51,788 bases of DNA, taken from Nocardioides albidus. GTDB taxonomy: Bacteria > Actinomycetota > Actinomycetes > Propionibacteriales > Nocardioidaceae. A program made the position numbers and the translations under genes. Below the pieces are notes generated by a model. The model was not told the origin of the DNA. It ran no database searches and saw only the letters and a program-made list of their open reading frames with translations. The stretch covers positions 268,599 through 320,386 of the forward strand of contig NZ_VDMP01000027.1 of NCBI RefSeq assembly GCF_006335005.1. The letters run 5' to 3'. Shown here in pieces: positions 8,434 to 16,130 of the stretch (positions are counted from its first letter, which is position 1; each line of letters opens with the position of its first letter).

Positions 8434-9137
8434 GGGACGACCTGCTCGACCTGGCCCGCTCACCGCTGGTGCTCCTCTTCCTCACGGTCGCCGGCTACCA
8501 GGCCGGCCGCTGGATCCGGACGCGCACGGGCGGCCACGCACTGGCGCAGCCCGTCCTCGTCGCGATCGCCGTCGTCGGCACGGCGATCACGGTGCTCGAC
8601 GTCGACTACGCCGACTACCGCGGCGCCACGGAGCTGGTCGCCTTCTGGCTCGGTCCCGCGACCGTGGCCCTGGCCGTCCCGCTGCATCGGCAGACGGACC
8701 GGCTCAAGGGCTTCGTCGTCCCGATGCTGGTCGCGCTCGTGCTCGGCGCGGTGACCTCCATCGTCACCGCGGTGCTGATCGCCCGTGCGCTGGGCGCCGA
8801 CGAGGCGCTGCAGAAGACCCTCGCGCCGAAGGCGGCCACCACGCCCGTGGCGATCGCGGTCGTCGACGCGCTCGGCGGGATCGCGCCCCTCGTCGCGGTC
8901 TTCACGATCGGCATCGGCATCGTGGGCGCGGTCATCGGTCCCGCGCTGCTCAACCTGCTGCACATCCGGGACCGCCGCGCCCGCGGCCTCGCCATGGGCG
9001 CGGTCTCGCACGGGGTCGGTGCCTCCCGGATGCTGCGCGAGGACGAGACCGAGGGCGCCTTCGCCGGCCTCGCGATGGGCCTGACCGCGCTCATCACGAG
9101 TCTCCTCGTCCCGCTCCTCGCGCTCGTGCTGTTCTGA
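8430..9137 (+). CDS. LrgB/CidB-family membrane protein
   Basis: A 235-residue multi-pass membrane protein. The conserved LrgB core is visible: LAPKAATTPVAIAVVDALGG, then IGPALLNLLHIRDRRARGLAMG and SHGVGASRM. It is the expected partner of the LrgA-like protein encoded just upstream, starting from a GTG that overlaps its stop. The pair probably forms an envelope complex for pyruvate or related small-molecule export/uptake, or autolysis control. The gene is followed directly by a long inverted repeat (9143-9213) that may end the transcript. Confidence 0.88.
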   Translation: MRDDLLDLARSPLVLLFLTVAGYQAGRWIRTRTGGHALAQPVLVAIAVVGTAITVLDVDYADYRGATELVAFWLGPATVALAVPLHRQTDRLKGFVVPMLVALVLGAVTSIVTAVLIARALGADEALQKTLAPKAATTPVAIAVVDALGGIAPLVAVFTIGIGIVGAVIGPALLNLLHIRDRRARGLAMGAVSHGVGASRMLREDETEGAFAGLAMGLTALITSLLVPLLALVLF

Positions 9138-9142
9138 CCCGG

Positions 9143-9213
9143 CTGCGACAGTCCCTGCCCGAAAGCACGGCCACCCGGCCGTCTTCGGTGCTTTCGGGCA
9201 GGGACTATCGCAG
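9143..9213. repeat. Long inverted repeat after lrgB
   Basis: Two 26-base arms (9143-9168 and 9188-9213) that match in inverted orientation at 25 of 26 positions, separated by 19 bases. A short GC-rich hairpin (cggcc/ggccg, 9168-9181) sits in the centre. The repeat begins six bases after the LrgB stop and ends well before the amidase start. The stem is longer than an ordinary intrinsic terminator and has no T-tract. It could still end transcription; see findings. Confidence 0.9.
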
Positions 9214-9242
9214 CGTGCGGATTGCGGAGACCGAGCAGGCGC

Positions 9243-9248
9243 TAGGTT
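9243..9248 (+). promoter_or_regulatory. Leaderless-type -10 of the amidase gene
   Basis: TAGGTT ends six bases before the amidase ATG at 9255, with no Shine-Dalgarno between. The same spacing recurs before hadA, the deazaflavin gene and the 28-residue peptide, which supports a leaderless promoter. Confidence 0.6.
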
Positions 9249-9254
9249 CCCTGC

Positions 9255-10652
9255 ATGCGCGTGCATGCCTTCACCGACGACGCCCTCGCCGATCTCGACG
9301 CGGTCGGCCTCGCCGAGCACCTCGCCACCGGCAGGCTCTCGGCCGCCGAGGCGGTCGATGCCGCGATCGCGCGGATCGAGGCGGTCAACGGCGAGCTCAA
9401 CGCGATGGCGTACGCCGACTTCGACCGGGCTCGCGCCGAGGCCCGCGACCCGCACCCGGGCTTCCTGTCCGGCGTCCCCACGCTGGTGAAGGACAACGTC
9501 GACGTCGCCGGCATGCCGACCCGCTCGGGCACCGACGCATGGGAGCCGCGTCCGGCCAAGCAGAACGGCGACTTCGCGGGGATGTTCCTGGCGACCGGAC
9601 TGGTCGCGCTCGGCAAGAGCCAGCTCTCCGAGTACGGTTTCAGCGCCTCGGCCGAGCACCCGCGCCTCGGCGCCGTCCGCTGCCCGTGGGACACCGAGCG
9701 GACCGCCGGCGCGTCGAGCTCCGGCTCCGCGGCGCTCGTCGCCGCCGGCGCCGTACCGATCGCGCACGCCAACGACGGCGGCGGCTCGATCCGGATCCCC
9801 GCCGCGGTCAACGGTCTCGTCGGGCTGAAGCCGACGCGCGGGCGATGGGCCCAGGACCGGCAGTTCCGCGAGATGCCGATCCGGATCGTCTCCGACGGCG
9901 TCGTCACCCGCTCCGTGCGCGACACCGCGGCGTTCTGCCGTGAGGCCGAGCGGCACTACCGCAACCTCAACCTGCCGCCGATCGGCGACCTGACCCGGCC
10001 CATCAAGCGCCGCCTGCGGATCGCGCTCAACACCAGCGGTGCCGGGCACAGCGCGGACGCCGAGACCCGGACCCTGACCGAGAAGACCGCGAGCCTGCTC
10101 GAGGAGCTGGGCCACACGGTGACCGAGACGGACGCGCCTGTCACCGAGTCCTTCGCCGACGACTTCGTCCTCTACTGGGCGATGCTCGCCGGGGCGCTCC
10201 TCACCGGCGGCCGGGCGTTCCACGGACGCACCTGGGACCGCTCCAGGCACGACAACCTGACCGTCGGACTGGCCCGCCACGCGCGGCGCAACCTGCACCG
10301 CCTCCCGGGCGCGATCGCCCGGCTCAAGCGCGCCAACGCCCAGGCCGAGCTCTACTACGAGAAGTACGACGTCGCGCTGACGCCGACCCTGGCGACGGCG
10401 ACCCCGAAGGTCGGCCACCTCGACCCGGGCCAGGACTACGACACCATCATGGCCCGGCTGCGTGACTGGGTCGCCTTCACGCCCTGGCAGAACGTCACCG
10501 GCGCGCCGGCGGTCTCGCTGCCCCTCGCGAGCACCGCGACCGGCCTGCCGCAGGGGATGATGTTCGGGGCCGCGCCGGGCCAGGAGGCGGTGCTCATCGA
10601 GCTCGCCTACGAGCTCGAACAGGCCCGCCCGTTCGCCCGGATCCAGGACTGA
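9255..10652 (+). CDS. Amidase signature-family hydrolase
   Basis: A 465-residue amidase-signature enzyme that would hydrolyse an amide bond with a Ser-cisSer-Lys triad. The triad is intact and readable: Lys79 in TLVKDNVDVAG, Ser154 in AGASSSGSAAL, and nucleophile Ser178 in NDGGGSIRIPAA. The length is standard for stand-alone amidases. No gatC or gatB neighbour is present, so it is not the tRNA amidotransferase subunit. Substrate unknown: candidates are aliphatic or aryl amides and 6-aminohexanoate-type cyclic dimers. The start at 9255 fits a leaderless -10 (TAGGTT) six bases upstream. Confidence 0.88.
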   Translation: MRVHAFTDDALADLDAVGLAEHLATGRLSAAEAVDAAIARIEAVNGELNAMAYADFDRARAEARDPHPGFLSGVPTLVKDNVDVAGMPTRSGTDAWEPRPAKQNGDFAGMFLATGLVALGKSQLSEYGFSASAEHPRLGAVRCPWDTERTAGASSSGSAALVAAGAVPIAHANDGGGSIRIPAAVNGLVGLKPTRGRWAQDRQFREMPIRIVSDGVVTRSVRDTAAFCREAERHYRNLNLPPIGDLTRPIKRRLRIALNTSGAGHSADAETRTLTEKTASLLEELGHTVTETDAPVTESFADDFVLYWAMLAGALLTGGRAFHGRTWDRSRHDNLTVGLARHARRNLHRLPGAIARLKRANAQAELYYEKYDVALTPTLATATPKVGHLDPGQDYDTIMARLRDWVAFTPWQNVTGAPAVSLPLASTATGLPQGMMFGAAPGQEAVLIELAYELEQARPFARIQD

Positions 10653-10685
10653 GGGACGGTCCGGATCCAGAAATGCGACGTCGAT

Positions 10686-10714
10686 TTTTGGCCGCCGGCC
10701 CGCGCGTGTATCGT
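10686..10714 (+). promoter_or_regulatory. Promoter of tRNA-Thr
   Basis: TTTTGG (10686-10691), a 17-base spacer, then TATCGT (10709-10714), placing the start of transcription a few bases before the tRNA at 10726. The same -10 hexamer occurs upstream of rpoB. Confidence 0.7.
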
Positions 10715-10725
10715 TCTGCGCCGTT

Positions 10726-10798
10726 GCCCCTTTAGCTCAGTCGGCAGAGCGTCTCCATGGTAAGGAGAAGGTCTACGGTTCGATTCCGTAAAGGGGCT
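10726..10798 (+). tRNA. tRNA-Thr (GGT)
   Basis: A 73-base cloverleaf: acceptor gcccctt/aaggggc, D-arm gctcagtcggcagagc, anticodon stem tctcc/ggaga with loop atggtaa (anticodon GGT, threonine), and T-arm tacgg-ttcgatt-ccgta. No CCA is encoded. Confidence 0.97.
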
Positions 10799-10873
10799 CT
10801 GAGATGGGGCGCCGGCCGCACCTCTCGCCCGGGGTCATCCTGGGCGGGGACGCGGAGGGCGCCCTCCTCACGT

Positions 10874-10947
10874 GGCGGGATAGCTCAGACGGTTAGAGCG
10901 CACGACTCATAATCGTGAGGTCACGGGTTCGATCCCCGTTCCCGCTA
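10874..10947 (+). tRNA. tRNA-Met (CAT), elongator type
   Basis: A 74-base cloverleaf: acceptor ggcggga/tcccgct, anticodon stem cacga/tcgtg with loop ctcataa (anticodon CAT), and T-arm acggg-ttcgatc-cccgt. The anticodon stem lacks the three G-C pairs of initiators and the first acceptor pair is G-U, so it is an elongator. A lysidine-modified tRNA-Ile is a less likely reading. It lies 44 bases before rpmG and is probably co-transcribed with it. Confidence 0.95.
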
Positions 10948-10990
10948 CCGAGTACCCCGGCACCACCACCTGCAACTCACAGGACTTCCT

Positions 10991-11161
10991 GTGGCCAGCA
11001 AGAGCAGCGACGTTCGCCCCAAGATCACGCTCGCGTGCGTGGACTGCAAGGAGCGCAACTACATCACCAAGAAGAACCGGCGCAACGACCCCGACCGCAT
11101 CGAGCTGTCGAAGTTCTGCCCGCGTTGCCGCAAGCACACCGCGCACCGCGAGACCCGCTGA
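10991..11161 (+). CDS. rpmG: 50S ribosomal protein L33 (zinc-binding form)
   Basis: A 56-residue basic protein of the large ribosomal subunit. Two zinc-ribbon CxxC pairs are present (CVDC and CPRC), so this is the cysteine-containing form rather than the zinc-independent paralogue induced under zinc shortage. The GTG start gives the usual N-terminus ([16 protein letters not shown]). It lies directly after tRNA-Met and before hadA, a typical actinobacterial order. A strong hairpin follows at 11183-11217. Confidence 0.97.
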   Translation: MASKSSDVRPKITLACVDCKERNYITKKNRRNDPDRIELSKFCPRCRKHTAHRETR

Positions 11162-11182
11162 TCCAGCGGCTCGCCGAGCGCA

Positions 11183-11217
11183 CCGAAGGCCCGTCTCCCC
11201 TGGAGGCGGGCCTTCGG
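11183..11217 (+). terminator. Terminator of the tRNA-rpmG unit
   Basis: A stem of about 16 pairs (arms 11183-11198 and 11202-11217, with one G-U pair) and a three-base loop, 22 bases after the rpmG stop. There is no T-run beyond a short tt. Confidence 0.85.
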
Positions 11218-11252
11218 CGTTCACGGACTCGCGAGTAGCCGAACCCGCGGTC

Positions 11253-11258
11253 TAGGGT
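11253..11258 (+). promoter_or_regulatory. Leaderless-type -10 of hadA
   Basis: TAGGGT ends six bases before the hadA ATG at 11265, immediately after the rpmG terminator, so hadA-hadB-murB probably has its own leaderless promoter. Confidence 0.6.
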
Positions 11259-11264
11259 CGGCCC

Positions 11265-11663
11265 ATGCCGATCGACGCGTCCCTGGTCGGGCGTGCCTTC
11301 CCGCCCACCTCGCCGGTGCCGGTCACGACGGAGGCCGTCACCGCCTTCGCGACGGCCATCGGCGGCGGTGCGACGGCGAGCGTCCCGCCGACCTTCCCCA
11401 TCGTGGTCACCTTCGCCGCCCTCCAGGACTTCCTCGCCGCCGAGCAGGTCGAGCTGTCCCGGATCGTCCACGGCGACCAGCGCTTCCGCTACGAGCGCCC
11501 GGTCGTGGTCGGCGACGAGCTGACCGCGACCCTGACCGTCACCGGTGTCCGCTCGATCGGCGGCAACGACATCATCAGCACGTCGAGCGAGATCACCGAC
11601 GCCTCCGGCGCGGTGGTCTGCACGGCCACCGCCACCCTCGTCCACCGCGGAGGTGCGTCGTGA
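11265..11663 (+). CDS. hadA: (3R)-hydroxyacyl-ACP dehydratase subunit HadA-like
   Basis: A 132-residue hot-dog-fold protein of the FAS1-like/MaoC N-terminal dehydratase group (the old UPF0336 family), similar in size and context to mycobacterial HadA. In mycobacteria HadA supplies substrate binding while HadB carries the catalytic residues; together they dehydrate 3-hydroxyacyl-ACP in type II fatty-acid elongation. The FxYERPVVVGDELTATLTV strand is typical. The ATG at 11265 fits the leaderless -10. Its TGA overlaps the GTG of hadB. This organism probably lacks true mycolic acids, so the role in ordinary fatty-acid elongation is inferred. Confidence 0.85.
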   Translation: MPIDASLVGRAFPPTSPVPVTTEAVTAFATAIGGGATASVPPTFPIVVTFAALQDFLAAEQVELSRIVHGDQRFRYERPVVVGDELTATLTVTGVRSIGGNDIISTSSEITDASGAVVCTATATLVHRGGAS

Positions 11664-12061
11664 CCGTCCTCGAGCCGGGCTCCGCGCTGGAGCCGCTGAC
11701 CTACGAGATCACCCGGGCCGACCTGGTCGCGTACGCCGGCGCGAGCGGCGACCACAACCCGATCCACCAGGACGAGGAGATCGCGCGCGCGGTCGGCCTG
11801 CCCGGCGTGATCGCCCACGGGATGTACACCCTCGCGCTGGTCGGCCGCGCCGTCGCGACCTGGACCGACGAGGCCGAGGTCGTCGAGCTCGGCGCGAAGT
11901 TCGTCGCGCCGGTCGTCGTACCCGCTGACGGTTCGGCCCGGATCACGGTCGAGGGCACCGTCGGCGAGCGCAACGCCGACGGTCTGGTCCCCCTGAGCCT
12001 GCAGATCACCTCGGACGGCACCAAGGTGCTGGGCGCGCCCAAGGTCCTCGTCCGTGCCTGA
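11660..12061 (+). CDS. hadB: (3R)-hydroxyacyl-ACP dehydratase subunit HadB-like (MaoC)
   Basis: A 133-residue MaoC-type hot-dog protein carrying the hydratase motif in YAGASGDHNPIHQDEE, where the aspartate and histidine form the catalytic pair, followed by PGVIAHGMYT. It would act as the catalytic half of a HadAB dehydratase. The GTG start overlaps the hadA stop (GTGA), and its end overlaps the murB start by eight bases, so the three genes are translationally coupled. The order rpmG-hadA-hadB near secE-nusG matches the mycobacterial locus; no hadC is seen. Confidence 0.88.
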   Translation: MTVLEPGSALEPLTYEITRADLVAYAGASGDHNPIHQDEEIARAVGLPGVIAHGMYTLALVGRAVATWTDEAEVVELGAKFVAPVVVPADGSARITVEGTVGERNADGLVPLSLQITSDGTKVLGAPKVLVRA

Positions 12062-13097
12062 TCCCGCTCTGGCGGATCTCACCACCCTCCGCCTCGGCGG
12101 CCCGGCGCGCAGGTACGTCGTCGCCCCCGACGCCGAGGCGATCGCCGAAGCTGTCGGCGAGGCGGACCTTGCGGGCGATCCGCTGCTCCTGGTCGGCGGC
12201 GGCAGCAACCTGGTCGTCGCCGACGACGGCTTCGCGGGCACCGTCCTCCACCTGACCGGTGGTGGGGTGCGGGTCGTGGAGACCGGGGACGAGGTGACGG
12301 TCACGGTCGCCGCCGGTGAGCCGTGGGACGACTTCGTCGCGCGTGCCGTCGCCGAGGGTTGGGTCGGAGTGGAGGCCCTCTCCGGCATCCCGGGCACGTC
12401 CGGCGCCACCCCGATCCAGAACGTCGGCGCCTACGGCCAGGAGGTCGCCCAGACGATCTCGTCCGTGCGGGTCTGGGACCGGCTCCTGCGCGGCGAGCGC
12501 ACCTTCGCCGCCGAGGAGTGCGGCTTCTCCTACCGCCAGTCGCGGTTCAAGGCGGACCGGGTCGACGCCTGGAGCGGACGCCATCTCGTGCTCGACGTGA
12601 CCTTCCGGCTCTCCTGGGGCGCCCTGTCGGCCCCGGTCGCCTACGCCGAGCTGGCCCGCACGCTCGGCGTCGTGGTGGGGGAGCGCGCGCCGCTCGCCGC
12701 CGTCCGCGAGGCGGTGCTGGACCTGCGCCGGAGCAAGGGCATGGTCCTCGACGCCGCCGACCACGACACGTGGAGCGCGGGCTCCTTCTTCACCAACCCC
12801 TTCGTCGACGTCGCCGACCTCCCGGCCGGCGCACCGTCGTACCCCCAGCCGGACGGCAGTGTGAAGACCAGCGCCGCCTGGCTGATCGAGCGCGCCGGCT
12901 TCGGCAAGGGCTTCGGCCTCGACCGACCCGGGGCGCAGGTCTCGCTCTCGACCAAGCACACCCTGGCCCTGACCAACCGCGGCGGCGGCACGACCGCCGC
13001 TCTGCTCGGCCTCGCCCGGGAGGTTCGTGACGGGGTGCTCGAGCGCTTCGGCATCGAGCTCGTCAACGAGCCGGTGCTGGTCGGCTGCGCCCTCTGA
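12054..13097 (+). CDS. murB: UDP-N-acetylmuramate dehydrogenase MurB
   Basis: A 347-residue FAD enzyme that reduces enolpyruvyl-UDP-GlcNAc to UDP-N-acetylmuramate in peptidoglycan synthesis. Visible: FAD-binding LLVGGGSNLVVADDGF, the second FAD block GIPGTSGATPIQNVGAYGQEV, SYRQSRFK, the catalytic serine in SAGSFFTNP, and the C-terminal glutamate in VNEPVLVG. The length and SYRQSRF region match the type I MurB group. The GTG at 12054 lies inside hadB, an eight-base overlap that argues for coupling of cell-wall and fatty-acid synthesis genes. Confidence 0.95.
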   Translation: MPDPALADLTTLRLGGPARRYVVAPDAEAIAEAVGEADLAGDPLLLVGGGSNLVVADDGFAGTVLHLTGGGVRVVETGDEVTVTVAAGEPWDDFVARAVAEGWVGVEALSGIPGTSGATPIQNVGAYGQEVAQTISSVRVWDRLLRGERTFAAEECGFSYRQSRFKADRVDAWSGRHLVLDVTFRLSWGALSAPVAYAELARTLGVVVGERAPLAAVREAVLDLRRSKGMVLDAADHDTWSAGSFFTNPFVDVADLPAGAPSYPQPDGSVKTSAAWLIERAGFGKGFGLDRPGAQVSLSTKHTLALTNRGGGTTAALLGLAREVRDGVLERFGIELVNEPVLVGCAL

Positions 13098-13257
13098 CCA
13101 CGGGGTCCCCTCGGTCGGCATCGCTCCAGGGGTGAGATCGGGGGTGAATTCTTGCCAAAGCCTCCCGAAGTTGCCGCTCAGGCCCTAGCGTGCCGAACAC
13201 CCCCAGACGGGCGCCGCTCCCGTGCCCCGTCGCGCTTTCTCGAGGAGCCGATCTCTC

Positions 13258-14340
13258 ATGAAGAACCTGCACGTCCGGCGCGCGCTCGCCGGACTCTCCC
13301 TCGGCGCACTGGCCGCCGCGGGCCTCGCCACCGTGCCCGCCCCCGCCAACGCCACGGTCGACGACGCGGCGGTGGGCACCCAGTACACGATCGACGGCTC
13401 GCTGTGTGTCGGCGAGGACAAGGGCGCCATCGACCCGGACGCCGTGCCGTGGAAGGACGACGGCACCCCCTACTCCGCCAGCACGTCGGACTCCTCCACC
13501 TTCACCGGCGCGGAGGGTGACACCGTCGACGCCGCGACCTCCATGAGCGCCACGGTCACCTCCTCGCCCCTCGGCAGTGGCTCGGCCACCATCACCGGCT
13601 CGGCGTCCGCCACGGCGTCGGCGCTCGCGAGCGGCACCGAGACCGCCTGCAACGTCACCGCCCACGCGGCTGCGTCGGCCAGCGGCTTCTTCACGCTCAC
13701 CCAGCCCACGTGGGTCACCGTCACCGCCAATGGTCAGGGACAACGTCAGGGCCGGGCCTACGGCACCAGCGTCGTCGGCATCGGCATCGCCGACGGATTC
13801 GCGTCCAACCCGCTCTTCTTCTACTTCGGAGCCGATGGACTCACGGTCTCGACCGGGGACCGTGGCTCGGCGACCGCGACCACCCTGCTGCCGCCGGGCG
13901 AGTACGGGGTGGGCTTCAGCGCGTTCGCCATCGCATCGACGCACCAGATCTTCGACGAGGGGGAGGATGCGCTGGTGCAGGAGGGCAGTGCCACCTACAC
14001 CGGCGCCTTCAAGATCGAGATGAAGCCCGCCGGCTCCGCATCGCCCGTCACGGGCAAGGGCGCGTCCAAGGTCCAGTTCGGTGCGCGCGACTGCGCCAGC
14101 GGCAACGTCCCGGTCTCGCTCAGCAAGAAGACGGTGAAGAAGGCCGAGCGGGTCGTGGTCCGCGTCGACGGCAAGAAGTCCTCGGTCCTCAAGGGCAAGA
14201 AGCTGATGGGCAAGAAGCCGAAGGCCCGGACCATCGTCGTCCCGACGAACCCGACGGCCGTCTCGAAGGTCAAGGTCAAGATCACGCTCAAGAACGGCCG
14301 CCGCGTGCAGGCGACCAGGTCCTACCTGCCCTGCAGGTGA
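13258..14340 (+). CDS. Secreted protein of unknown function with Lys-rich C-terminus
   Basis: A 360-residue protein not recognised as any named family. The N-terminus is a Sec signal peptide: basic MKNLHVRR, a hydrophobic stretch, and a likely cleavage after PANA near residue 32. The middle (about 75-150) is rich in Ser, Thr and Ala with alternating short strands. The last 90 residues are lysine-rich (KKTVKKAE, KGKKLMGKKPK) and resemble the beta-strand Ig-like tails of secreted actinobacterial proteins. Four cysteines remain in the mature part, enough for two disulfides. ATG at 13258 has GAGGAG ten bases upstream. It stands alone and ends in a strong terminator. A surface or matrix role is only a guess. 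Confidence 0.75.
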   Translation: MKNLHVRRALAGLSLGALAAAGLATVPAPANATVDDAAVGTQYTIDGSLCVGEDKGAIDPDAVPWKDDGTPYSASTSDSSTFTGAEGDTVDAATSMSATVTSSPLGSGSATITGSASATASALASGTETACNVTAHAAASASGFFTLTQPTWVTVTANGQGQRQGRAYGTSVVGIGIADGFASNPLFFYFGADGLTVSTGDRGSATATTLLPPGEYGVGFSAFAIASTHQIFDEGEDALVQEGSATYTGAFKIEMKPAGSASPVTGKGASKVQFGARDCASGNVPVSLSKKTVKKAERVVVRVDGKKSSVLKGKKLMGKKPKARTIVVPTNPTAVSKVKVKITLKNGRRVQATRSYLPCR

Positions 14341-14364
14341 CCTGCTGAAGAGCAGATGAGTGTT

Positions 14365-14392
14365 GCGGGCCCGACCACCTGGTCGGGCCCGC
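14365..14392 (+). terminator. Terminator between the secreted protein and add
   Basis: A perfect 13-pair stem (14365-14377 with 14380-14392) closing on two bases, 25 bases after the stop. A smaller hairpin ctgct/agcag precedes it at 14342-14355. It lies between convergent genes and may serve both. Nothing else is seen in 14393-14479. Confidence 0.85.
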
Positions 14393-14479
14393 AGTGCGTC
14401 CAGACGTCAACGACCGGGATCGCATCAAGCCGGTTGACCCGATCCCTGTCGATGACCGGCCTTGAGGCGAACAGGCGGC

Positions 14480-15493
14480 TCAGCCCTGGCCCAGCCAGGC
14501 GTCGATCTCGTCGAGAGCGGCGTCGACGACGTCCTTCGGCGCGCGGCTGGCGCGGAAGGACATGCGAGCGAGCTCGGCCAGCTGCTCGTCGGAGAGGTGG
14601 TGGGCGGCGCGCATCGTCGCGTACTGCCCGGCCAGGCGGGAGCCGAACAGCAGCGGGTCGTCCGCGCCGAGGGCCACGGTCGCACCGGCGTCCAGCAGGG
14701 TCGGCAGGGGGACCGAGGTGAGGTCGCTGTAGACGCCGAGGGCGACATTCGAGACCGGGCAGACCTCGAGCGCGACGCCGGCGTCGACGATGCGCGCCAG
14801 CAGCTCCGGGTCCTCCGCCGCGCGTACGCCGTGCCCGAGGCGTCCGGCGTGGAGCGTGTCGAGGCACTCCCGGATGTGCTCGGGACCGCGCAGCTCGCCG
14901 CCGTGCGGCGCGAGCAGGAGCCCCGCCCGCTCGGCGATCGCGAAGGCCCCGGCGAAGTCCGTGGTCCGTCCGCGCCGCTCGTCGTTGGACAGGCCGAAGC
15001 CGACGACCCCGCGGTCGACGTACTGGCTGGCGAGGCGGGCGAGGGTCCGGGCGTCGAGCGGATGGCGGGTCCGGTTGGCGGCGATGACCACCGCGATCCC
15101 CAGCCCGGTGCGGGCGGAGGCGTCGCGGACCGCGTCGAGGACCAGGTCGGTGAACGCGGTGATGCCGCCGAAGCGCGCGGCGTAGCCGCTCGGGTCCACC
15201 TGGATCTCGAGCCAGCGGCCGCCGTCGGCGACGTCGTCCTGGGCGGCCTCCAGCACGAGACGTCGTACGTCGTCCTCGGTGCGCAGCACGGACCGGGCGA
15301 CGTCGTAGAGCCGCTGGAAGCGGAACCAGCCCTTCTCGTCGGCCGCCGTCAGCTGCGGCGGCCACTCCTCGACGAGCGCGTCGGGCAGGTGGATCCGGTC
15401 GCGGACGGCGAGCTCGAGCAGCGTGGCGTGACGCATCGACCCGGTGAAGTGCAGGTGGAGATGGGCCTTGGGCAACGCCTTGAGATCCCGCAC
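14480..15493 (-). CDS. add: Adenosine deaminase family protein
   Basis: A 337-residue metal-dependent deaminase that would convert adenosine to inosine. Zinc-site elements are visible: HLHLHFTGS near the N-terminus (HxH), the HGGE block, GHGVRA, and the ADDPLLFG motif with paired aspartates; CPVSN precedes it. The HFTG variant in place of HLDG is common in actinobacterial members of this family, some of which act on related purines, so the exact substrate is open. The GTG at 15493 has AGGA about nine bases upstream; the nearby ATG is out of frame. The gene faces away from tRNA-Trp/secE. Confidence 0.87.
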   Translation of the reverse strand: MRDLKALPKAHLHLHFTGSMRHATLLELAVRDRIHLPDALVEEWPPQLTAADEKGWFRFQRLYDVARSVLRTEDDVRRLVLEAAQDDVADGGRWLEIQVDPSGYAARFGGITAFTDLVLDAVRDASARTGLGIAVVIAANRTRHPLDARTLARLASQYVDRGVVGFGLSNDERRGRTTDFAGAFAIAERAGLLLAPHGGELRGPEHIRECLDTLHAGRLGHGVRAAEDPELLARIVDAGVALEVCPVSNVALGVYSDLTSVPLPTLLDAGATVALGADDPLLFGSRLAGQYATMRAAHHLSDEQLAELARMSFRASRAPKDVVDAALDEIDAWLGQG

Positions 15494-15577
15494 GGCGTCA
15501 TCCTAGGAGGCCCGCCGCGACGGCCCTGATGGTCCTGCTCCGGCATGCCGCGGGGGAGTTGGGACCTGCCCCGTACT

Positions 15578-15606
15578 TTGGTCGCGACCGGCTGCATCTG
15601 TAGAGT
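15578..15606 (+). promoter_or_regulatory. Promoter of tRNA-Trp/secE/nusG
   Basis: TTGGTC (15578-15583), a 17-base spacer, then TAGAGT (15601-15606). Transcription would begin near 15613, about 65 bases before tRNA-Trp, and run on into secE. Confidence 0.7.
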
Positions 15607-15678
15607 GCTCCCCGGTGGATCTCCCCCATGCTGGGTCGCGCCCTGAACCGGGTGTCGATCGAGCGGGAGAAGCCGCGG

Positions 15679-15751
15679 AGGGCACTAGCTCAACTGGCAG
15701 AGCATCGGTCTCCAAAACCGAAGGTTGGGGGTTCAAGTCCCTCGTGCCCTG
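15679..15751 (+). tRNA. tRNA-Trp (CCA)
   Basis: A 73-base cloverleaf: acceptor agggcac/gtgccct, anticodon stem tcggt/accga with loop ctccaaa (anticodon CCA), T-loop ttcaagt, and discriminator G. It lies 60 bases upstream of secE, the conserved actinobacterial arrangement. Confidence 0.97.
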
Positions 15752-15810
15752 CAAGACGTGACGACCAGCCGGCCGGAGGGTCGGCTGCCGAGAAGGAGAA
15801 GGTGAGCAGC

Positions 15811-16074
15811 GTGGCGGATGCTCCGGCAGTCCGTGGGGGCCGCAAGGAACCCTCGGGCGGCAAGCAGACCGAGAAGCGCACCGGACCGGTGACCTTCTAC
15901 CGCCAGGTCGTCGCCGAGCTCCGCAAGGTCGTGTACCCGACCCGGGAGCAGCTCGGCACGTACTTCGTCGTCGTCATCGCCTTCGTCCTCGTGATGATCG
16001 CCCTGGTGTCCGTCCTCGACCTCGCGCTCGGAAAGCTCGCGTTCGAGGTCTTCACCGGCGCCGACGACATCTGA
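15811..16074 (+). CDS. secE: Preprotein translocase subunit SecE
   Basis: An 87-residue single-span subunit of the SecYEG channel, which clamps SecY in the membrane. The conserved amphipathic segment [20 protein letters not shown] is followed by one membrane helix ([20 protein letters not shown]). The hydrophilic N-terminus is typical of actinobacteria. Two GTG starts are possible. I prefer 15811, which has AGAAGG eight bases upstream; for 15802 the AAGGAG motif would be only three bases away. nusG follows, as in nearly all bacteria. Confidence 0.93.
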   Translation: MADAPAVRGGRKEPSGGKQTEKRTGPVTFYRQVVAELRKVVYPTREQLGTYFVVVIAFVLVMIALVSVLDLALGKLAFEVFTGADDI

Positions 16075-16130
16075 GCCGCCGCGCGTCCGCGTCGGCAGAC
16101 CATGTTTTTCGACAACTGATGGAGCAGCAC

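Noticed and set aside
9255..10652. GatA subunit of tRNA amidotransferase
   Set aside because: The triad fits any amidase-signature enzyme, and no gatC or gatB is adjacent; the sequence looks like a stand-alone amidase.
10799..10873. A third tRNA or small RNA between tRNA-Thr and tRNA-Met
   Set aside because: Only GC-rich spacer with no cloverleaf or clear promoter is visible.
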